Below, in pieces: positions 9,553-18,846 of a stretch of DNA of 47,018 nucleotides. The position numbers and the translations under genes were made by a program. This DNA is from an uncultured Bacteroidia bacterium (GTDB lineage Bacteria > Bacteroidota > Bacteroidia > Bacteroidales > F082), in assembly GCA_913009755.1 (NCBI GenBank), contig CAJVWU010000025.1:1-47018 (forward strand), written 5' to 3'. The notes below the pieces were generated by a model. That model was not told where the DNA came from. It ran no database searches and saw only the letters and a program-made list of their open reading frames with translations. The number at the start of each line of letters is the position of its first letter. Positions within the stretch are counted from its first letter, which is position 1.

Positions 9553-10560
9553 TCGCTGGTATTCAAAAGCCGGATATCCTTTTTCCCCCGTATCGGGGTC
9601 GTAAAAACCGGTAAATTTCAATTTGTAAAGGATTTTTTTCCTTGTTCGGATTAAATAGTTATAATTCGAATGGGTTTTGTAATAATAGTCTCCGCCATTA
9701 ATGTCGCCAAACAGTTCTTTCCAATCATAGCCTATTCTGTCGGCGGCCTGACTATAATCAAGGTATAACACATCATCAATTGTAATGTCGTCGAATACCA
9801 TTGTTGAATCAAAGGCTACCAAAGTCCCGGGATTGGTCAGCACACCTGTAACGATGTATGGATAAGCATCACCCTCGCTGGTAAAAAGCATGGTGGTGTA
9901 TTGGGTGAACAGCAGGTCCCAATTGTCCGATTCCGGTTCAATTTGCTTTATGCCCCCCCCGTTGTCAAAGCTGTATTGAATATAATTGTATCCCGCGTTT
10001 TTTTTGATGGTAACCTCCGTCATTTCCGAATTGTCCATGTTTGACCAGCTAAAATAATATGTTCCGTTTTTCAGGTTGTGAAAGACAATTTTTTTTAGTC
10101 CGAGTGTAAAACCCATCTCATTGAACCCGCGGTTGATCACATAAACCCGGTTTGAACAGGTTGTGTCAAACCCGTCAATTTTTATCCAGTCAACAAAAGC
10201 CGTGGAATCAGGGTTGCCGTCCGATTTGTCAAACTTCCAGTTAAGGCCGGTGGTATCGGTTACTTTGGTCATATCCGTAGATTCCGTAATTCCTGCTTTC
10301 ATAAATTTTGCGGTATTCAAACGGATAATAAAAGCCGTATCGGCACAGGAAAAAGAAAGGTCAAAGTTGTTTTTATTGTTCGTGCTCACCTGTTTCCCGG
10401 TTGACAGGTTGAAGTAAACCTGGTTGACATAATATTGTGTCAGGGGTATGATCTCCTGTTTAACATCACTTTTTTGATGTGGTGGAATGGGATCGTCTTC
10501 CTTGAAACAGGAAGACAGCCCGATCATTAACAATCCCAGTATGAAAATATTTTTTATCAT
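9547..10560 (-). CDS. HmuY-family surface lipoprotein
   Basis: 337 residues from the ATG at 10560; the longer frame has no signal peptide at its start. The signal peptide ends in the lipobox LSSC (Cys18) and is followed by FKEDD, matching the CxK(D/E)(D/E) signal that sends Bacteroidota lipoproteins to the outer surface. The body has the paired HmuY features: an N-terminal NNFDLSFSC strand with D/W pattern, DNWDLLFTQYTTM and PYIVTGVLTNPGT. HmuY of Porphyromonas gingivalis binds heme and passes it to the TonB receptor HmuR. The upstream TonB receptor, 10 bases away, fits that model. The ligand could also be another metal complex, and heme-binding residues are not assigned. Confidence 0.85.
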   Translation of the reverse strand: MIKNIFILGLLMIGLSSCFKEDDPIPPHQKSDVKQEIIPLTQYYVNQVYFNLSTGKQVSTNNKNNFDLSFSCADTAFIIRLNTAKFMKAGITESTDMTKVTDTTGLNWKFDKSDGNPDSTAFVDWIKIDGFDTTCSNRVYVINRGFNEMGFTLGLKKIVFHNLKNGTYYFSWSNMDNSEMTEVTIKKNAGYNYIQYSFDNGGGIKQIEPESDNWDLLFTQYTTMLFTSEGDAYPYIVTGVLTNPGTLVAFDSTMVFDDITIDDVLYLDYSQAADRIGYDWKELFGDINGGDYYYKTHSNYNYLIRTRKKILYKLKFTGFYDPDTGEKGYPAFEYQRL

Positions 10561-10570
10561 TGTTTTTTCT

Positions 10571-12844
10571 TTAACGATTAAATAGAAACCGTACCCTGAC
10601 AAAGAAGGTGCGTCCCCAGTTAACCGGCACCGATCCGCCGCCGCCACTGTGGATCCCACCGCCTCCGCTTCCTCCGTTAATCAGCACATCCGTATTGTTA
10701 AAAAGGTTTTTGACCCCCATCTGAACGTTGATCATCCTTTTCAAAAACCAACGGTTCGTGCTGATGTCGAGGCTGTTGTATGGAGCTGTGGTAGATACCT
10801 CGGTTTGTTCCTTGTCGTTCAGCACCAACTGGGGGTAGGCCCCGTTGTATTTATAAAACAACGAAAAGTTAAGATCGGTTTTGTGCCAGTTGTAATTTGC
10901 CTGAAGGGTTACATCCGTGCTGTAAATAAAGTCCTGATTGCCTGACACCTCAATGTCAACCTGCTTGCGGCCTGTCAGCGAATACCCGGCCTTTAGCCGT
11001 AACCAGGGATAGATGCTGTTGTTGAAATTGAGTTCGAACCCCTGCGTATAAAATTGATCAATGTTAATATAAGAATACAATAAGGGGTCGGCCGTGATCA
11101 TCATCAGTTCAATTTTATTACGGATATGATTATAAAAAAGGCCGAGGTCGAAACCCCAGTTGTAGGCCGAAGGCCTGTGTGGGTTGTAACCAAGGGCGAG
11201 GTTGATGTTCGTAGAGGTTTCGGCCTGCAGGTTTTCATTGCCGTGGATATTATGGTTTACATCCACAAAATCAAGATAAAGTTCTTTCAGCGAAGGCGCA
11301 CGGAAACCCTTGGCTGTTGACAAACGCAGGGAGAGGGGCTCGGTGATGTTCCACTTTATGTTCAGTGAATACACCAGTGGCGCTTTATATTTTGTATTGT
11401 AGATTACCCTCAAACCGGGCTGGATGTTGAGTACCGGAACAGGGATATAATTTAGGCTGATAAAAGCGGCGTAATCGCCAATTTCCTGGCTGTAATCTTT
11501 AATGCGTTTGCCGTACCCCGTTTCACGGTTTAAATCAATGCCCAATTTGTATTGCAGTTTGCCGTTTTTCAGGCTGTTGTTGTAATCACCCCGTAAAAGG
11601 ATATTGTCAAAACGGGAAGTATCCTGTTTCGCGGATTCGGGAACCAGCGACTCACCCAGGTTAGTGAGGTCTTTCAGAAAAGTATTCTTTATTCTCGAAT
11701 AATAAGAATAGGCAGACATCAGGTTCAGGTTGGCCCGTTTATTGAAAAGCTGGGTCCATTCGGAACGGATTACAAACCGGTTTGTGTAGAAATATTTGTC
11801 AAAAGCTTTGTCGTAGTTGAAAACTTCGAGCGGATTGCCTTTATCCTGTATTTTTTCATAAAAGTAATTTCCACTGAGCCTGAGTTTTGTTTTCGGGCTT
11901 TTGTACATGTAACTGCCTTCAAAATCCCACTGGAGTTTGGGCTTCCATTGCATAAACCGTGTTGCCGAATCATTTGTGCTAAACCCGTCAAAGAAATTCC
12001 TGCCCGCATTCAACAAAAAGCTGTTTCGGTTTTTGGCATACGAGCCCCCGCCTGTAAAATTATAAGCCCCCACGCTTTCGTAATAGGCTTCGGCATTGAG
12101 TGACATTTTCTGCTTGTCGCTTTCTTTGGTGATGATGTTGATCACCCCGGCCAGGGCATTGCTGCCGTAAACCACCGACATGGGCCCCTGAATGATTTCA
12201 ATATGGTCAATATTCTGGAGATTAAGCTGTTGCAGGTCAATGTTTCCGTTTTGCCGGCCAATGACCGGTACGCCATCCACAAGGAATTTAACATGCTCAC
12301 CTGACAGGCCCTGCATAGAGATTGAAGAACCCAGCACATTATCATGGGTACTCCTGATATTCAGTTCGCCTGCCAGCATTTCATTCAGGTTGACGGCCGC
12401 TTTTTGGTTGATGGTCTGCGAACCCAGTACTTTTATCTTGTAAATGGATTTGTCAACCGTTTCGGGCTGATACTGGGCAGTAATTACCACTTCATCAACA
12501 TTATACACCGTTGGGGACATGAACAATTTCTTGTGTTCACCGGGGTAAATGGTATCCACAAGGTTTTGATAGCCCACAAAAGTAGCCGTAATTTTTACGG
12601 GCACGGCAGTGGAAAAGTTGACCATTCCCTTTTCACCGGAAGTAAGCCCCTTGTAAACACCGGATTTTGTGCCGATGTTTTCAATCAATACGTGAGCAAA
12701 AGCAACCGGTTTCCCGGTAACCGTATCAACCAGGGAAAGACGGACCTGCTTTTTGATTGAATTGTCACCTGTTTGACCGGCTGCCGGAAATCCGGCAACC
12801 AGTATCAAACAAGCTGTTATAATATGAATACAATGTTTTTTCAA
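10571..12844 (-). CDS. TonB-dependent outer membrane receptor (HmuR-like)
   Basis: 757 residues. It has a signal peptide, then a carboxypeptidase-regulatory-like domain (about 30-110; SLVDTVTGKPVAFAHVLIENIGTKSG is its opening region), a likely TonB box (VDEVVITAQ near 120), a plug (LNEMLAGELNIRS, FLVDGVPV, IEIIQGPMSVVYGSNALAGVINIITK) and a 22-strand barrel. It sits between two HmuY-family genes, one base after one and 10 before the other, so its cargo is probably heme or an iron complex. The first residue of the Gly-rich stretch near the C-terminus (GGSGGGGIHSGGGGS) marks an extracellular loop. Confidence 0.93.
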   Translation of the reverse strand: MKKHCIHIITACLILVAGFPAAGQTGDNSIKKQVRLSLVDTVTGKPVAFAHVLIENIGTKSGVYKGLTSGEKGMVNFSTAVPVKITATFVGYQNLVDTIYPGEHKKLFMSPTVYNVDEVVITAQYQPETVDKSIYKIKVLGSQTINQKAAVNLNEMLAGELNIRSTHDNVLGSSISMQGLSGEHVKFLVDGVPVIGRQNGNIDLQQLNLQNIDHIEIIQGPMSVVYGSNALAGVINIITKESDKQKMSLNAEAYYESVGAYNFTGGGSYAKNRNSFLLNAGRNFFDGFSTNDSATRFMQWKPKLQWDFEGSYMYKSPKTKLRLSGNYFYEKIQDKGNPLEVFNYDKAFDKYFYTNRFVIRSEWTQLFNKRANLNLMSAYSYYSRIKNTFLKDLTNLGESLVPESAKQDTSRFDNILLRGDYNNSLKNGKLQYKLGIDLNRETGYGKRIKDYSQEIGDYAAFISLNYIPVPVLNIQPGLRVIYNTKYKAPLVYSLNIKWNITEPLSLRLSTAKGFRAPSLKELYLDFVDVNHNIHGNENLQAETSTNINLALGYNPHRPSAYNWGFDLGLFYNHIRNKIELMMITADPLLYSYINIDQFYTQGFELNFNNSIYPWLRLKAGYSLTGRKQVDIEVSGNQDFIYSTDVTLQANYNWHKTDLNFSLFYKYNGAYPQLVLNDKEQTEVSTTAPYNSLDISTNRWFLKRMINVQMGVKNLFNNTDVLINGGSGGGGIHSGGGGSVPVNWGRTFFVRVRFLFNR

Positions 12845-12845
12845 T

Positions 12846-14114
12846 CTATCGAATTAATAATTTGGCAGTACCAGCGTAATTGTCCCCTTTTATCCTCAGA
12901 AAATAGATGCCGCCCGCCAGGTTCAAATTCCCAGGGTTAATGCCGTTTCTGAGTTCATTTCCCGAATACTGTTTTTGCCAGACCTGACGCCCTGACTGAT
13001 CCATGATGCTCAAAATAACATCGCCCTGCAGATCTTCGGAACTGCGAATTGTAAAATGTCCGGAAGACGGATTGGGATAAACTTCCATCGGTAATGATAG
13101 GGTGTGTTGCTCATTTACGGAAGACAGGGAGACCAGCCATTTATCGAGAACAAAATTACCTGTCTGCGAGCCATCCCATTCAATAAACTTCAGCCGGTAA
13201 ATATCATTTTTATAATTCCTGATAAAATAATAATTGGAATCGGTGACTGTCCATGTGTAGGTTTCCATATCAATTTGTTTCCAGTTGTAACCGATGGTGT
13301 TTTTGGCCGAATCCATCGGTTTTGATGCCCAATTGTAAAAGTCTTTATTTACAGGATAGAAATTGTTGGCCTTTATGCCCACATTGTTCGTGGTACCGGT
13401 TACCAGGTAAGGTTGAAATCCACCTTCGTTATCGGGGACCGAATCCATATATTTGGTAAACATAAGATCCCAGCTATCGGACGAAGGTTCCCTGTCAACA
13501 GCTTCATTTTTACTTAGTGAATAATAAATAAACCGTTTCATAGTATAAGGGTTAACATCAAGTTCAACAGCATGTTCATTGGCCCCGTTGAGGTCGGCAA
13601 ACCGGAAAACATAAATGTTTTCAACGGATCTTTTTTCTTCAATCCAGAGTTTTTGATAGCCTACATCAGGAATGTGGATAATAAAAAGGGAATCGCCATA
13701 TAAATTGTGGTTTACAGGATTATAAATCCCCCAGCCATAATCAGGATGGCCTAAAGCGTGTGCATTGAAAGCGCCGTCTTCCCAAACTTTATTGGAATTG
13801 TACATGGGTGCCCATGTTGACAAGCCGGCCGTATCAATATTTGCCCAGTCGCTTGTGTCCCCTTTGGGATAGGTATAAAGTATATCCCCGAACCCTTCAT
13901 TAACCAGAATGCCTGCACTGAACCGGGCTGTATAAAAGGCAATATCCCAGGTGTTGCGTGGGACTGCCGATACTTCCCCGTTTTCCATGCTGTAGAAAAT
14001 GTCATTAAGATATCCGGAACCCATACTTAATGAATCGCGTGTGGGGATTGGTTGTCCGAAAATCACGGGGCCTGTTGCTAAAATAAAAATGATTGAATAG
14101 AATAATTTTTTCAT
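12846..14114 (-). CDS. Secreted HmuY-like protein with T9SS C-terminal sorting domain
   Basis: About 422 residues from the ATG at 14114 (MKKLFYSII signal peptide ending in GQP). The middle is HmuY-like and parallels the lipoprotein at the operon end: NTWDIAFYTARFSAGILVN, DSWDLMFTKYMDSVPD and PYLVTGTTNNVGI. The C-terminus is a type A T9SS sorting domain (VYPNPSSGHFTI...GGIYFLRIKG...KLLIR), so it is exported by type IX secretion, unlike its lipidated paralogue. It lies one base upstream of the TonB receptor. It may be a released or attached heme-scavenging partner; the ligand is inferred only. Confidence 0.85.
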   Translation of the reverse strand: MKKLFYSIIFILATGPVIFGQPIPTRDSLSMGSGYLNDIFYSMENGEVSAVPRNTWDIAFYTARFSAGILVNEGFGDILYTYPKGDTSDWANIDTAGLSTWAPMYNSNKVWEDGAFNAHALGHPDYGWGIYNPVNHNLYGDSLFIIHIPDVGYQKLWIEEKRSVENIYVFRFADLNGANEHAVELDVNPYTMKRFIYYSLSKNEAVDREPSSDSWDLMFTKYMDSVPDNEGGFQPYLVTGTTNNVGIKANNFYPVNKDFYNWASKPMDSAKNTIGYNWKQIDMETYTWTVTDSNYYFIRNYKNDIYRLKFIEWDGSQTGNFVLDKWLVSLSSVNEQHTLSLPMEVYPNPSSGHFTIRSSEDLQGDVILSIMDQSGRQVWQKQYSGNELRNGINPGNLNLAGGIYFLRIKGDNYAGTAKLLIR

Positions 14115-14255
14115 GATAAATAATTTTAATTTTTTAAAACTTCTTCGATTAATTAATAAATGTAAGGCATAATACACACTTATACCCTTTTTTTCTTCGA
14201 AAATCAGAAAGTGAGAGTAGATTAATTAGAAAATTGTGACGAGATATAAAATGAA

Positions 14256-14627
14256 TTAAACCGCAGGGGGTGCCCGTAATGAAACCGGGGAATGAGCAGA
14301 AGGAAGGTCATAAATTATCAATGGATCACCCAAAATAAGGCAGGTGAAAAATGTTTGTTGTTCGTTGTCATTGGTTATGCTTGCGAAGAAATAGAAATGA
14401 AGGTTGTCTTTAACTTTAAATACTTTTTGGCTTTTTCCGTTTTTAACGCCCTGATGCCCGGGCTTGGCGAAAGGCTGATGTTGTCCGAAAGGATCGAAGC
14501 CGTAAATGAGTTTTTGATGTAAGGTGATCAGGTCGCCAATAACAAGCCAGAAAAAAGCAAATGCCATTACAGTGTAAATGAACTTACTGTATACTATTTT
14601 ATGAAAGCAACTTTTCATCACCGACAA
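14256..14627 (-). CDS. Small membrane-anchored protein of unknown function
   Basis: 123 residues with one N-terminal membrane segment (FIYTVMAFAFFWLVIGDLITL), then a His-rich soluble part (HQKLIYGFDPFGQHQPFAKPGHQG) and the tail SLRAPPAV. I do not recognise a named family. Small proteins with a single helix and a terminal Arg-Ala/Gly-Pro-Pro tail are often found at the head of Bacteroidota TonB-receptor operons. It is 142 bases upstream of the HmuY-like gene in the same direction. Start could be Met4 (14618). The histidines might bind metal or heme. Confidence 0.55.
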   Translation of the reverse strand: MSVMKSCFHKIVYSKFIYTVMAFAFFWLVIGDLITLHQKLIYGFDPFGQHQPFAKPGHQGVKNGKSQKVFKVKDNLHFYFFASITNDNEQQTFFTCLILGDPLIIYDLPSAHSPVSLRAPPAV

Positions 14628-14679
14628 AAATAATCGTTTTTGTTGAACTGTTAATAAACAAACAGTAAAGTTAGCTAAT

Positions 14680-15183
14680 TTAAATGAATTCTTTATAAAG
14701 CATGGCCACCCATGTTTTTATCCGATCATCCGTTTTGTCTGCCTGTTGGTGTTCATCCAGTACCAGCCCGACAAATTCCCCGTCTTTGTCAGCCAGCGAG
14801 AAATAGAAATCGTACCCTTTAACCGGCCATTTCCCGATGACGCACGATTTGTCCGGAAGGCGGCAATACAAAGTACCCAGGCCGTCAACAAAACTTTCGG
14901 GGTATTCTTTCTGGTCGCCCAGGCCAAACAAGGCCACTTTCCGATTTGAAAAGTCAATTTCATTCAGGTTGTCAATAAAGTTTTCCCAGTCATCCTGCAT
15001 TTCGCCAATGCCCCAGGCAGAGGTTCCGAAGATCAGGTTTTTGTATTTTTTCATGTCGTCCGGTGATGCGGTTTTCAGGTTGTAAACATCAACTTTTGCC
15101 TGGCTGAATGCCTGTTTTATCTTTTCGGAGACTTTTTTTGTCATGCCATAAGTTGATCCGTAAAATATGCCAATCGGTCCCAT
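14680..15183 (-). CDS. fldA: Flavodoxin
   Basis: 167 residues, the long-chain flavodoxin size. The FMN phosphate loop is GSTYGMT (residues 9-15), the 50s loop is GTSAWGIGEMQDDW with its conserved Trp, and the 90s loop is LGDQKEYPESFVDGLG. It is a soluble low-potential electron carrier that can replace ferredoxin under iron limitation, which suits its place beside a heme/iron uptake operon. It is a possible but unproven electron donor for the benzoyl-CoA reductase encoded about 25 kb away. Confidence 0.93.
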   Translation of the reverse strand: MGPIGIFYGSTYGMTKKVSEKIKQAFSQAKVDVYNLKTASPDDMKKYKNLIFGTSAWGIGEMQDDWENFIDNLNEIDFSNRKVALFGLGDQKEYPESFVDGLGTLYCRLPDKSCVIGKWPVKGYDFYFSLADKDGEFVGLVLDEHQQADKTDDRIKTWVAMLYKEFI

Positions 15184-15594
15184 TGATGATATTCTATTTA
15201 GATTGAATAAATTCCTGGCAAAAATACATGGAATTGTTTAATAACAGGGTAAATTTTTATTCTGATGAAAAGAAAACCCGGTCAGTTTATTTCCACTTCT
15301 TTTTTAAGGCCTGACAGTGACTTGTAAGGCGAATCAACAAGAAAGATATTTACAATCCGGGGATATTTCATAAAAACAAAACTCATTAATAAATCAAAAA
15401 CACTATAAATATTATCCTCATTTTATTTTTTTATAAAAAGTATCCGAAATAAAAAGCAGGACAAACAGGAATAAATTGGTTTAGTAACGCTCCATTGTGC
15501 CTTTTATTATAAAAGTAATATTCAATCCTGTTTTTCCAAAAGAGGGATATTAAAAAATTGAATACTTTTAATCGTTTTTTAAAACCAGACAATT
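15184..15594. other. 411-base intergenic region, flavodoxin to sialidase-like gene
   Basis: AT-rich and divergent. It must hold the promoters of both neighbours. On the minus strand TATTTTTG at 15226-15219 matches the TAnnTTTG -7 element 36 bases before the flavodoxin start, though no clear -33 partner is seen. On the plus side TACTTTTA at 15563-15570 is a near match for the sialidase-like gene. No open frame or RNA structure was recognised. Confidence 0.5.
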
Positions 15595-17316
15595 ATGTTA
15601 TTATTTACACCCAAATCCCGATTTGTTTTTACCATTTCATTTTTGTTTCTCTCCTTTATTTTCAGGGCTTCGGTCGCCAGTGCACTTGAGCAAGACACGA
15701 TTAAAAAGGTTTTGCAGACGCTCCATCACGAAGTGCCGGAAGATGAATATGTTCCTGTTTCGGTTGACGAAATGCCCAGGTCACCCGGCTACCGTGATGA
15801 TGGCAGCAGTTTTTTTACTATCCAGGTGAATACGGACGCTAACGGCGATAACATTGTGGGCGATGCGGCTAATGAGCCTTCCATGGCGATTGACCCCGCA
15901 AATCCTGATAAAATAGTTATAGGCTGGCGTCAGTTTGACAACGTGCACAACAATTTCAGGCAGGCGGGTTATGCCTATACCCTGGATGGTGGCGAAACAT
16001 GGACTTTCCCCGGTGTGATTGATCCCGGTGTTTTCCGCTCCGACCCGGTGCTGGCTTCCGATGCCGGTGGCAACATATATTATAACAGCCTTACCGTTTC
16101 GGGCAGCAATTTTTATTGTGATGTCTATATCATGGAATCCGGAACCACCGTATGGGACAGTGGCACCTATGCCCTGGGCGGTGACAAGCAATGGATGATC
16201 GTTGATAATAACAATGGCATGGGGGCTGGTAATATTTACGCTTTCTGGACTTCTTCATACAGTATATGTTACCCTGACTTTTTCACCCGTTCTACTGATG
16301 GGGGCGATACTTATGAGGATTGCGTAAGCATACCGGGTTATCCGCAATGGGGAACACTGGCCACCGGCCTTGACGGCACATTATACGTGGCAGGGCTTTC
16401 GGATGAAGGTTTTATTGTCGCAAAGTCAAGTACGGCACAAAATCCGAATTGGCCGGTTTCATGGGATTCTTATCATGTGGTTGACCTGGATGGCACTGTT
16501 GGTTTTGGCGAGGGGCCAAACCCCGAAGGATTACTGGGGCAAACCTGGGTTGCCGTTGACAATTCGGATGGCCCGTACAGTGGATATGTTTATGTGTTAA
16601 GTTCAATCGCACGTTACAATAGCAACGATCCGCTGGATATTATGTTTGCAAGAAGTACGGATGGCGGCATCACCTGGGACGGTCCGGTACGCGTGAACCA
16701 GGATTTGAGCACGTCCAACTGGCAATGGTTCGGGACCATGTCGGTTTCCCCCGATGGCCGTATTGATGTAGTTTGGCTGGATACCCGTGACAACCCCGGC
16801 ACTTATCTTTCTTCATTGTACTATTCTTATTCGATTGACGGCGGAGAAAGTTTTTCGGCGAATGAAAGAGTTTCCGAATCATTTAACCCGCACACGGGCT
16901 GGCCGCAACAGGATAAAATGGGGGATTATTTTCATTTGGTGTCTGATGTGGATTATGCCCATCTTGCCTGGGCAAATACGTTAAACGGCGAACAGGATGT
17001 ATATTACACCCGCGTTAACCCCTGGTTTGTCGGGGTGAAAGAAAACAACCTGAAAAATCAATTGTTAATCCATGTTTTTCCCAATCCGGCAAAGGATGAG
17101 CTCAATGTAAAATATCAGATTGAAAAAAATGGAAATGTGGAAATACACCTTTTTAATGTGTTGGGGAAAGAAGTCTATTTCCAGTCGGGAACAAACCTGA
17201 AAACGGGACAACAACACATTTCCATCAACACCTCATCTTTTCCGGAAGGGGTTTATTTTCTTAATGTATCTTCGGGAGGCAACAGTTCGGTGACGAAAGT
17301 GATTTTGGCGAAGTGA
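15595..17316 (+). CDS. Secreted sialidase-fold (BNR/Asp-box) protein with T9SS sorting domain
   Basis: 573 residues with an N-terminal signal peptide (hydrophobic to about residue 30, ending near ASA). A six-bladed beta-propeller is indicated by Asp-box repeats: TLDGGETW (about 128), STDGGDTY (about 232), STDGGITW (about 354) and SIDGGESF (about 415). A T9SS C-terminal domain begins at VFPNPAKDEL near residue 495 and ends VTKVILAK. Sialidase catalytic residues (Arg triad, Tyr/Glu pair) cannot be confirmed by eye, so the substrate is open; glycan binding or hydrolysis at the cell surface is the usual role. It stands alone, with its own upstream region. Confidence 0.85.
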   Translation: MLLFTPKSRFVFTISFLFLSFIFRASVASALEQDTIKKVLQTLHHEVPEDEYVPVSVDEMPRSPGYRDDGSSFFTIQVNTDANGDNIVGDAANEPSMAIDPANPDKIVIGWRQFDNVHNNFRQAGYAYTLDGGETWTFPGVIDPGVFRSDPVLASDAGGNIYYNSLTVSGSNFYCDVYIMESGTTVWDSGTYALGGDKQWMIVDNNNGMGAGNIYAFWTSSYSICYPDFFTRSTDGGDTYEDCVSIPGYPQWGTLATGLDGTLYVAGLSDEGFIVAKSSTAQNPNWPVSWDSYHVVDLDGTVGFGEGPNPEGLLGQTWVAVDNSDGPYSGYVYVLSSIARYNSNDPLDIMFARSTDGGITWDGPVRVNQDLSTSNWQWFGTMSVSPDGRIDVVWLDTRDNPGTYLSSLYYSYSIDGGESFSANERVSESFNPHTGWPQQDKMGDYFHLVSDVDYAHLAWANTLNGEQDVYYTRVNPWFVGVKENNLKNQLLIHVFPNPAKDELNVKYQIEKNGNVEIHLFNVLGKEVYFQSGTNLKTGQQHISINTSSFPEGVYFLNVSSGGNSSVTKVILAK

Positions 17317-17549
17317 TAGTTTGGAATGGTGAGGTGGATGAGCGGATGTTGTGAAACGAATGTATAGTGTTTAGTCAAGAATAATAAGACGCACATGGGT
17401 CTCATGCCAAATTGTACTAAATAATGCCAAATGTCTAAATCCTAAATGTTCCAACACGGTACAGGTTTAGAAATTCGGTTTTTAGCCTGATTATTACATT
17501 ATTGCCCTTTTACATCTAATTTTTTTTCACTTAACGCTTACCCCAAACC

Positions 17550-18644
17550 TTACACATTAAACCGGATGTGCATGATGTCGCCATCTTCCACCACATAGTT
17601 TTTTCCTTCCACGTGAAATTTGCCTGTATTTTTCACGGCTTGTTCGGAGCCCAGTGAAATAAAATCTTCATATTTCATCACTTCGGCACGAATAAAACCT
17701 CGTTCCAGGTCGCTATGTATGACCCCTGATGCCTGTGGTGCTGTCATCCCTTTGTGGATCGTCCAGGCTTTTACTTCTTTGGGGCCGGCAGTAAAAAATG
17801 ACTGGAGGTTCAGCGTATGATAGGCCGCCCTGATCAGTTTGTCAACACCGGGTTCTTTTAATCCCGCATCCGCCAGAAAATCGGGACGGTCGGCTTCATC
17901 AAGTTCGGCGATTTCAGCTTCCAACTCCCCGGCCACAACAATGATATCCACCTCTTCATCTTGCAGATGTTCCTTTACCCGATCAACATAATCATTACCC
18001 GTTATGGCAGAAGCATCATCCACATTGCAGACATAAATTACCGGCTTGTCGGTTAAAAGCAGCAGGTCATGAATCACATAACGGTTATGATCATCAACAG
18101 GTGCCGAACGTGCATTCCCGAAATTCTCGAGGTGGTTTTTATAAGTTTCCAGGATTTGAAGTTCCTTTTTCGCCTTGGCATCGCCAACATTGGCCTGTTT
18201 TTGTGTACGTTCAATTTTCCGGTTCACCAGGTCAAGGTCCCTTACCTGCAGTTCAAAGTCAACAATATCAATATCACGGACAGGGTCCACCGAACCCTCG
18301 ATATGCGGCAGACTTTCGTCATCAAAGCATCGAAGGACATGGATCAAAGCATCGGTTTGCTGAATGTCGGCCAGGAACTTGTTCCCCACTCCTTCGCCCT
18401 GGCTCGATCCTTTGGCCAGCCCGGGAACATCTACAATTTCAACCGTAGCCGGAACCACTTTGGCAGAATGGATCAACTCGTCAATTTTATACAAACGGGG
18501 ATCAGGTACTTCGATAATGCCTTTATTGGATTTTGTTGCACTGAACGCATAAGCCGAACTTTCAGCCTTGGTATTGGACATACAATTGAAAATAGTTGTT
18601 TTTCCTGTATTAGCCAGGCCGATAATTCCACAGTTTAATGCCAT
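17550..18644 (-). CDS. ychF: Ribosome-binding ATPase YchF
   Basis: 364 residues, standard for this Obg-like ATPase, which hydrolyses ATP in preference to GTP and binds 70S ribosomes. The P-loop is GLANTGKTT (residues 9-17; most family members have GLPNVGKST), G3 is DVPGLAKGSSQGEGVGNKFL and the C-terminal TGS-like domain begins near residue 280 with SFFTAGPKEVKAWTI and ends HMRIRFNV-like. A candidate -7 element (TACTTTTG at 18687-18680) lies 36 bases upstream. Confidence 0.97.
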   Translation of the reverse strand: MALNCGIIGLANTGKTTIFNCMSNTKAESSAYAFSATKSNKGIIEVPDPRLYKIDELIHSAKVVPATVEIVDVPGLAKGSSQGEGVGNKFLADIQQTDALIHVLRCFDDESLPHIEGSVDPVRDIDIVDFELQVRDLDLVNRKIERTQKQANVGDAKAKKELQILETYKNHLENFGNARSAPVDDHNRYVIHDLLLLTDKPVIYVCNVDDASAITGNDYVDRVKEHLQDEEVDIIVVAGELEAEIAELDEADRPDFLADAGLKEPGVDKLIRAAYHTLNLQSFFTAGPKEVKAWTIHKGMTAPQASGVIHSDLERGFIRAEVMKYEDFISLGSEQAVKNTGKFHVEGKNYVVEDGDIMHIRFNV

Positions 18645-18788
18645 GATAATTTTAATTTAACCCCCTTTAATAAAAAACACAAAAGTAGGGGAAAGTGCGA
18701 TGTGTCTGGTAATTATCGGGAAGTTTTATGGTAACCGATGCCTTTATGGCAGGACGTTGGGTTGTAAATCGTTTTTTTTCTGTTCTTT

Positions 18789-18819
18789 ATTGGCTGTTTC
18801 AACCATCTTCCTACCTTTG
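18789..18819 (+). promoter_or_regulatory. Bacteroidota-type promoter for the isocitrate/isopropylmalate dehydrogenase gene
   Basis: TTG at 18790-18792, a 19-base spacer, then TACCTTTG at 18812-18819: a full match in both boxes and spacing. Transcription would start near 18826, which rules out the longer frame beginning at 18700 and supports the start at 18847. Confidence 0.8.
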
Positions 18820-18846
18820 CCCGAAACAATCAAAAACCAAATATTT

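Noticed and set aside
17317-17549. Repeat-like AAATG/CTAAAT strings between the sialidase-like gene and ychF
   Set aside because: Low-complexity AT-rich text without a defined unit, spacing or hairpin.
18700-18846. Longer N-terminus for the isocitrate/isopropylmalate-type dehydrogenase
   Set aside because: A full promoter lies inside this stretch and the family N-terminus begins at 18847.
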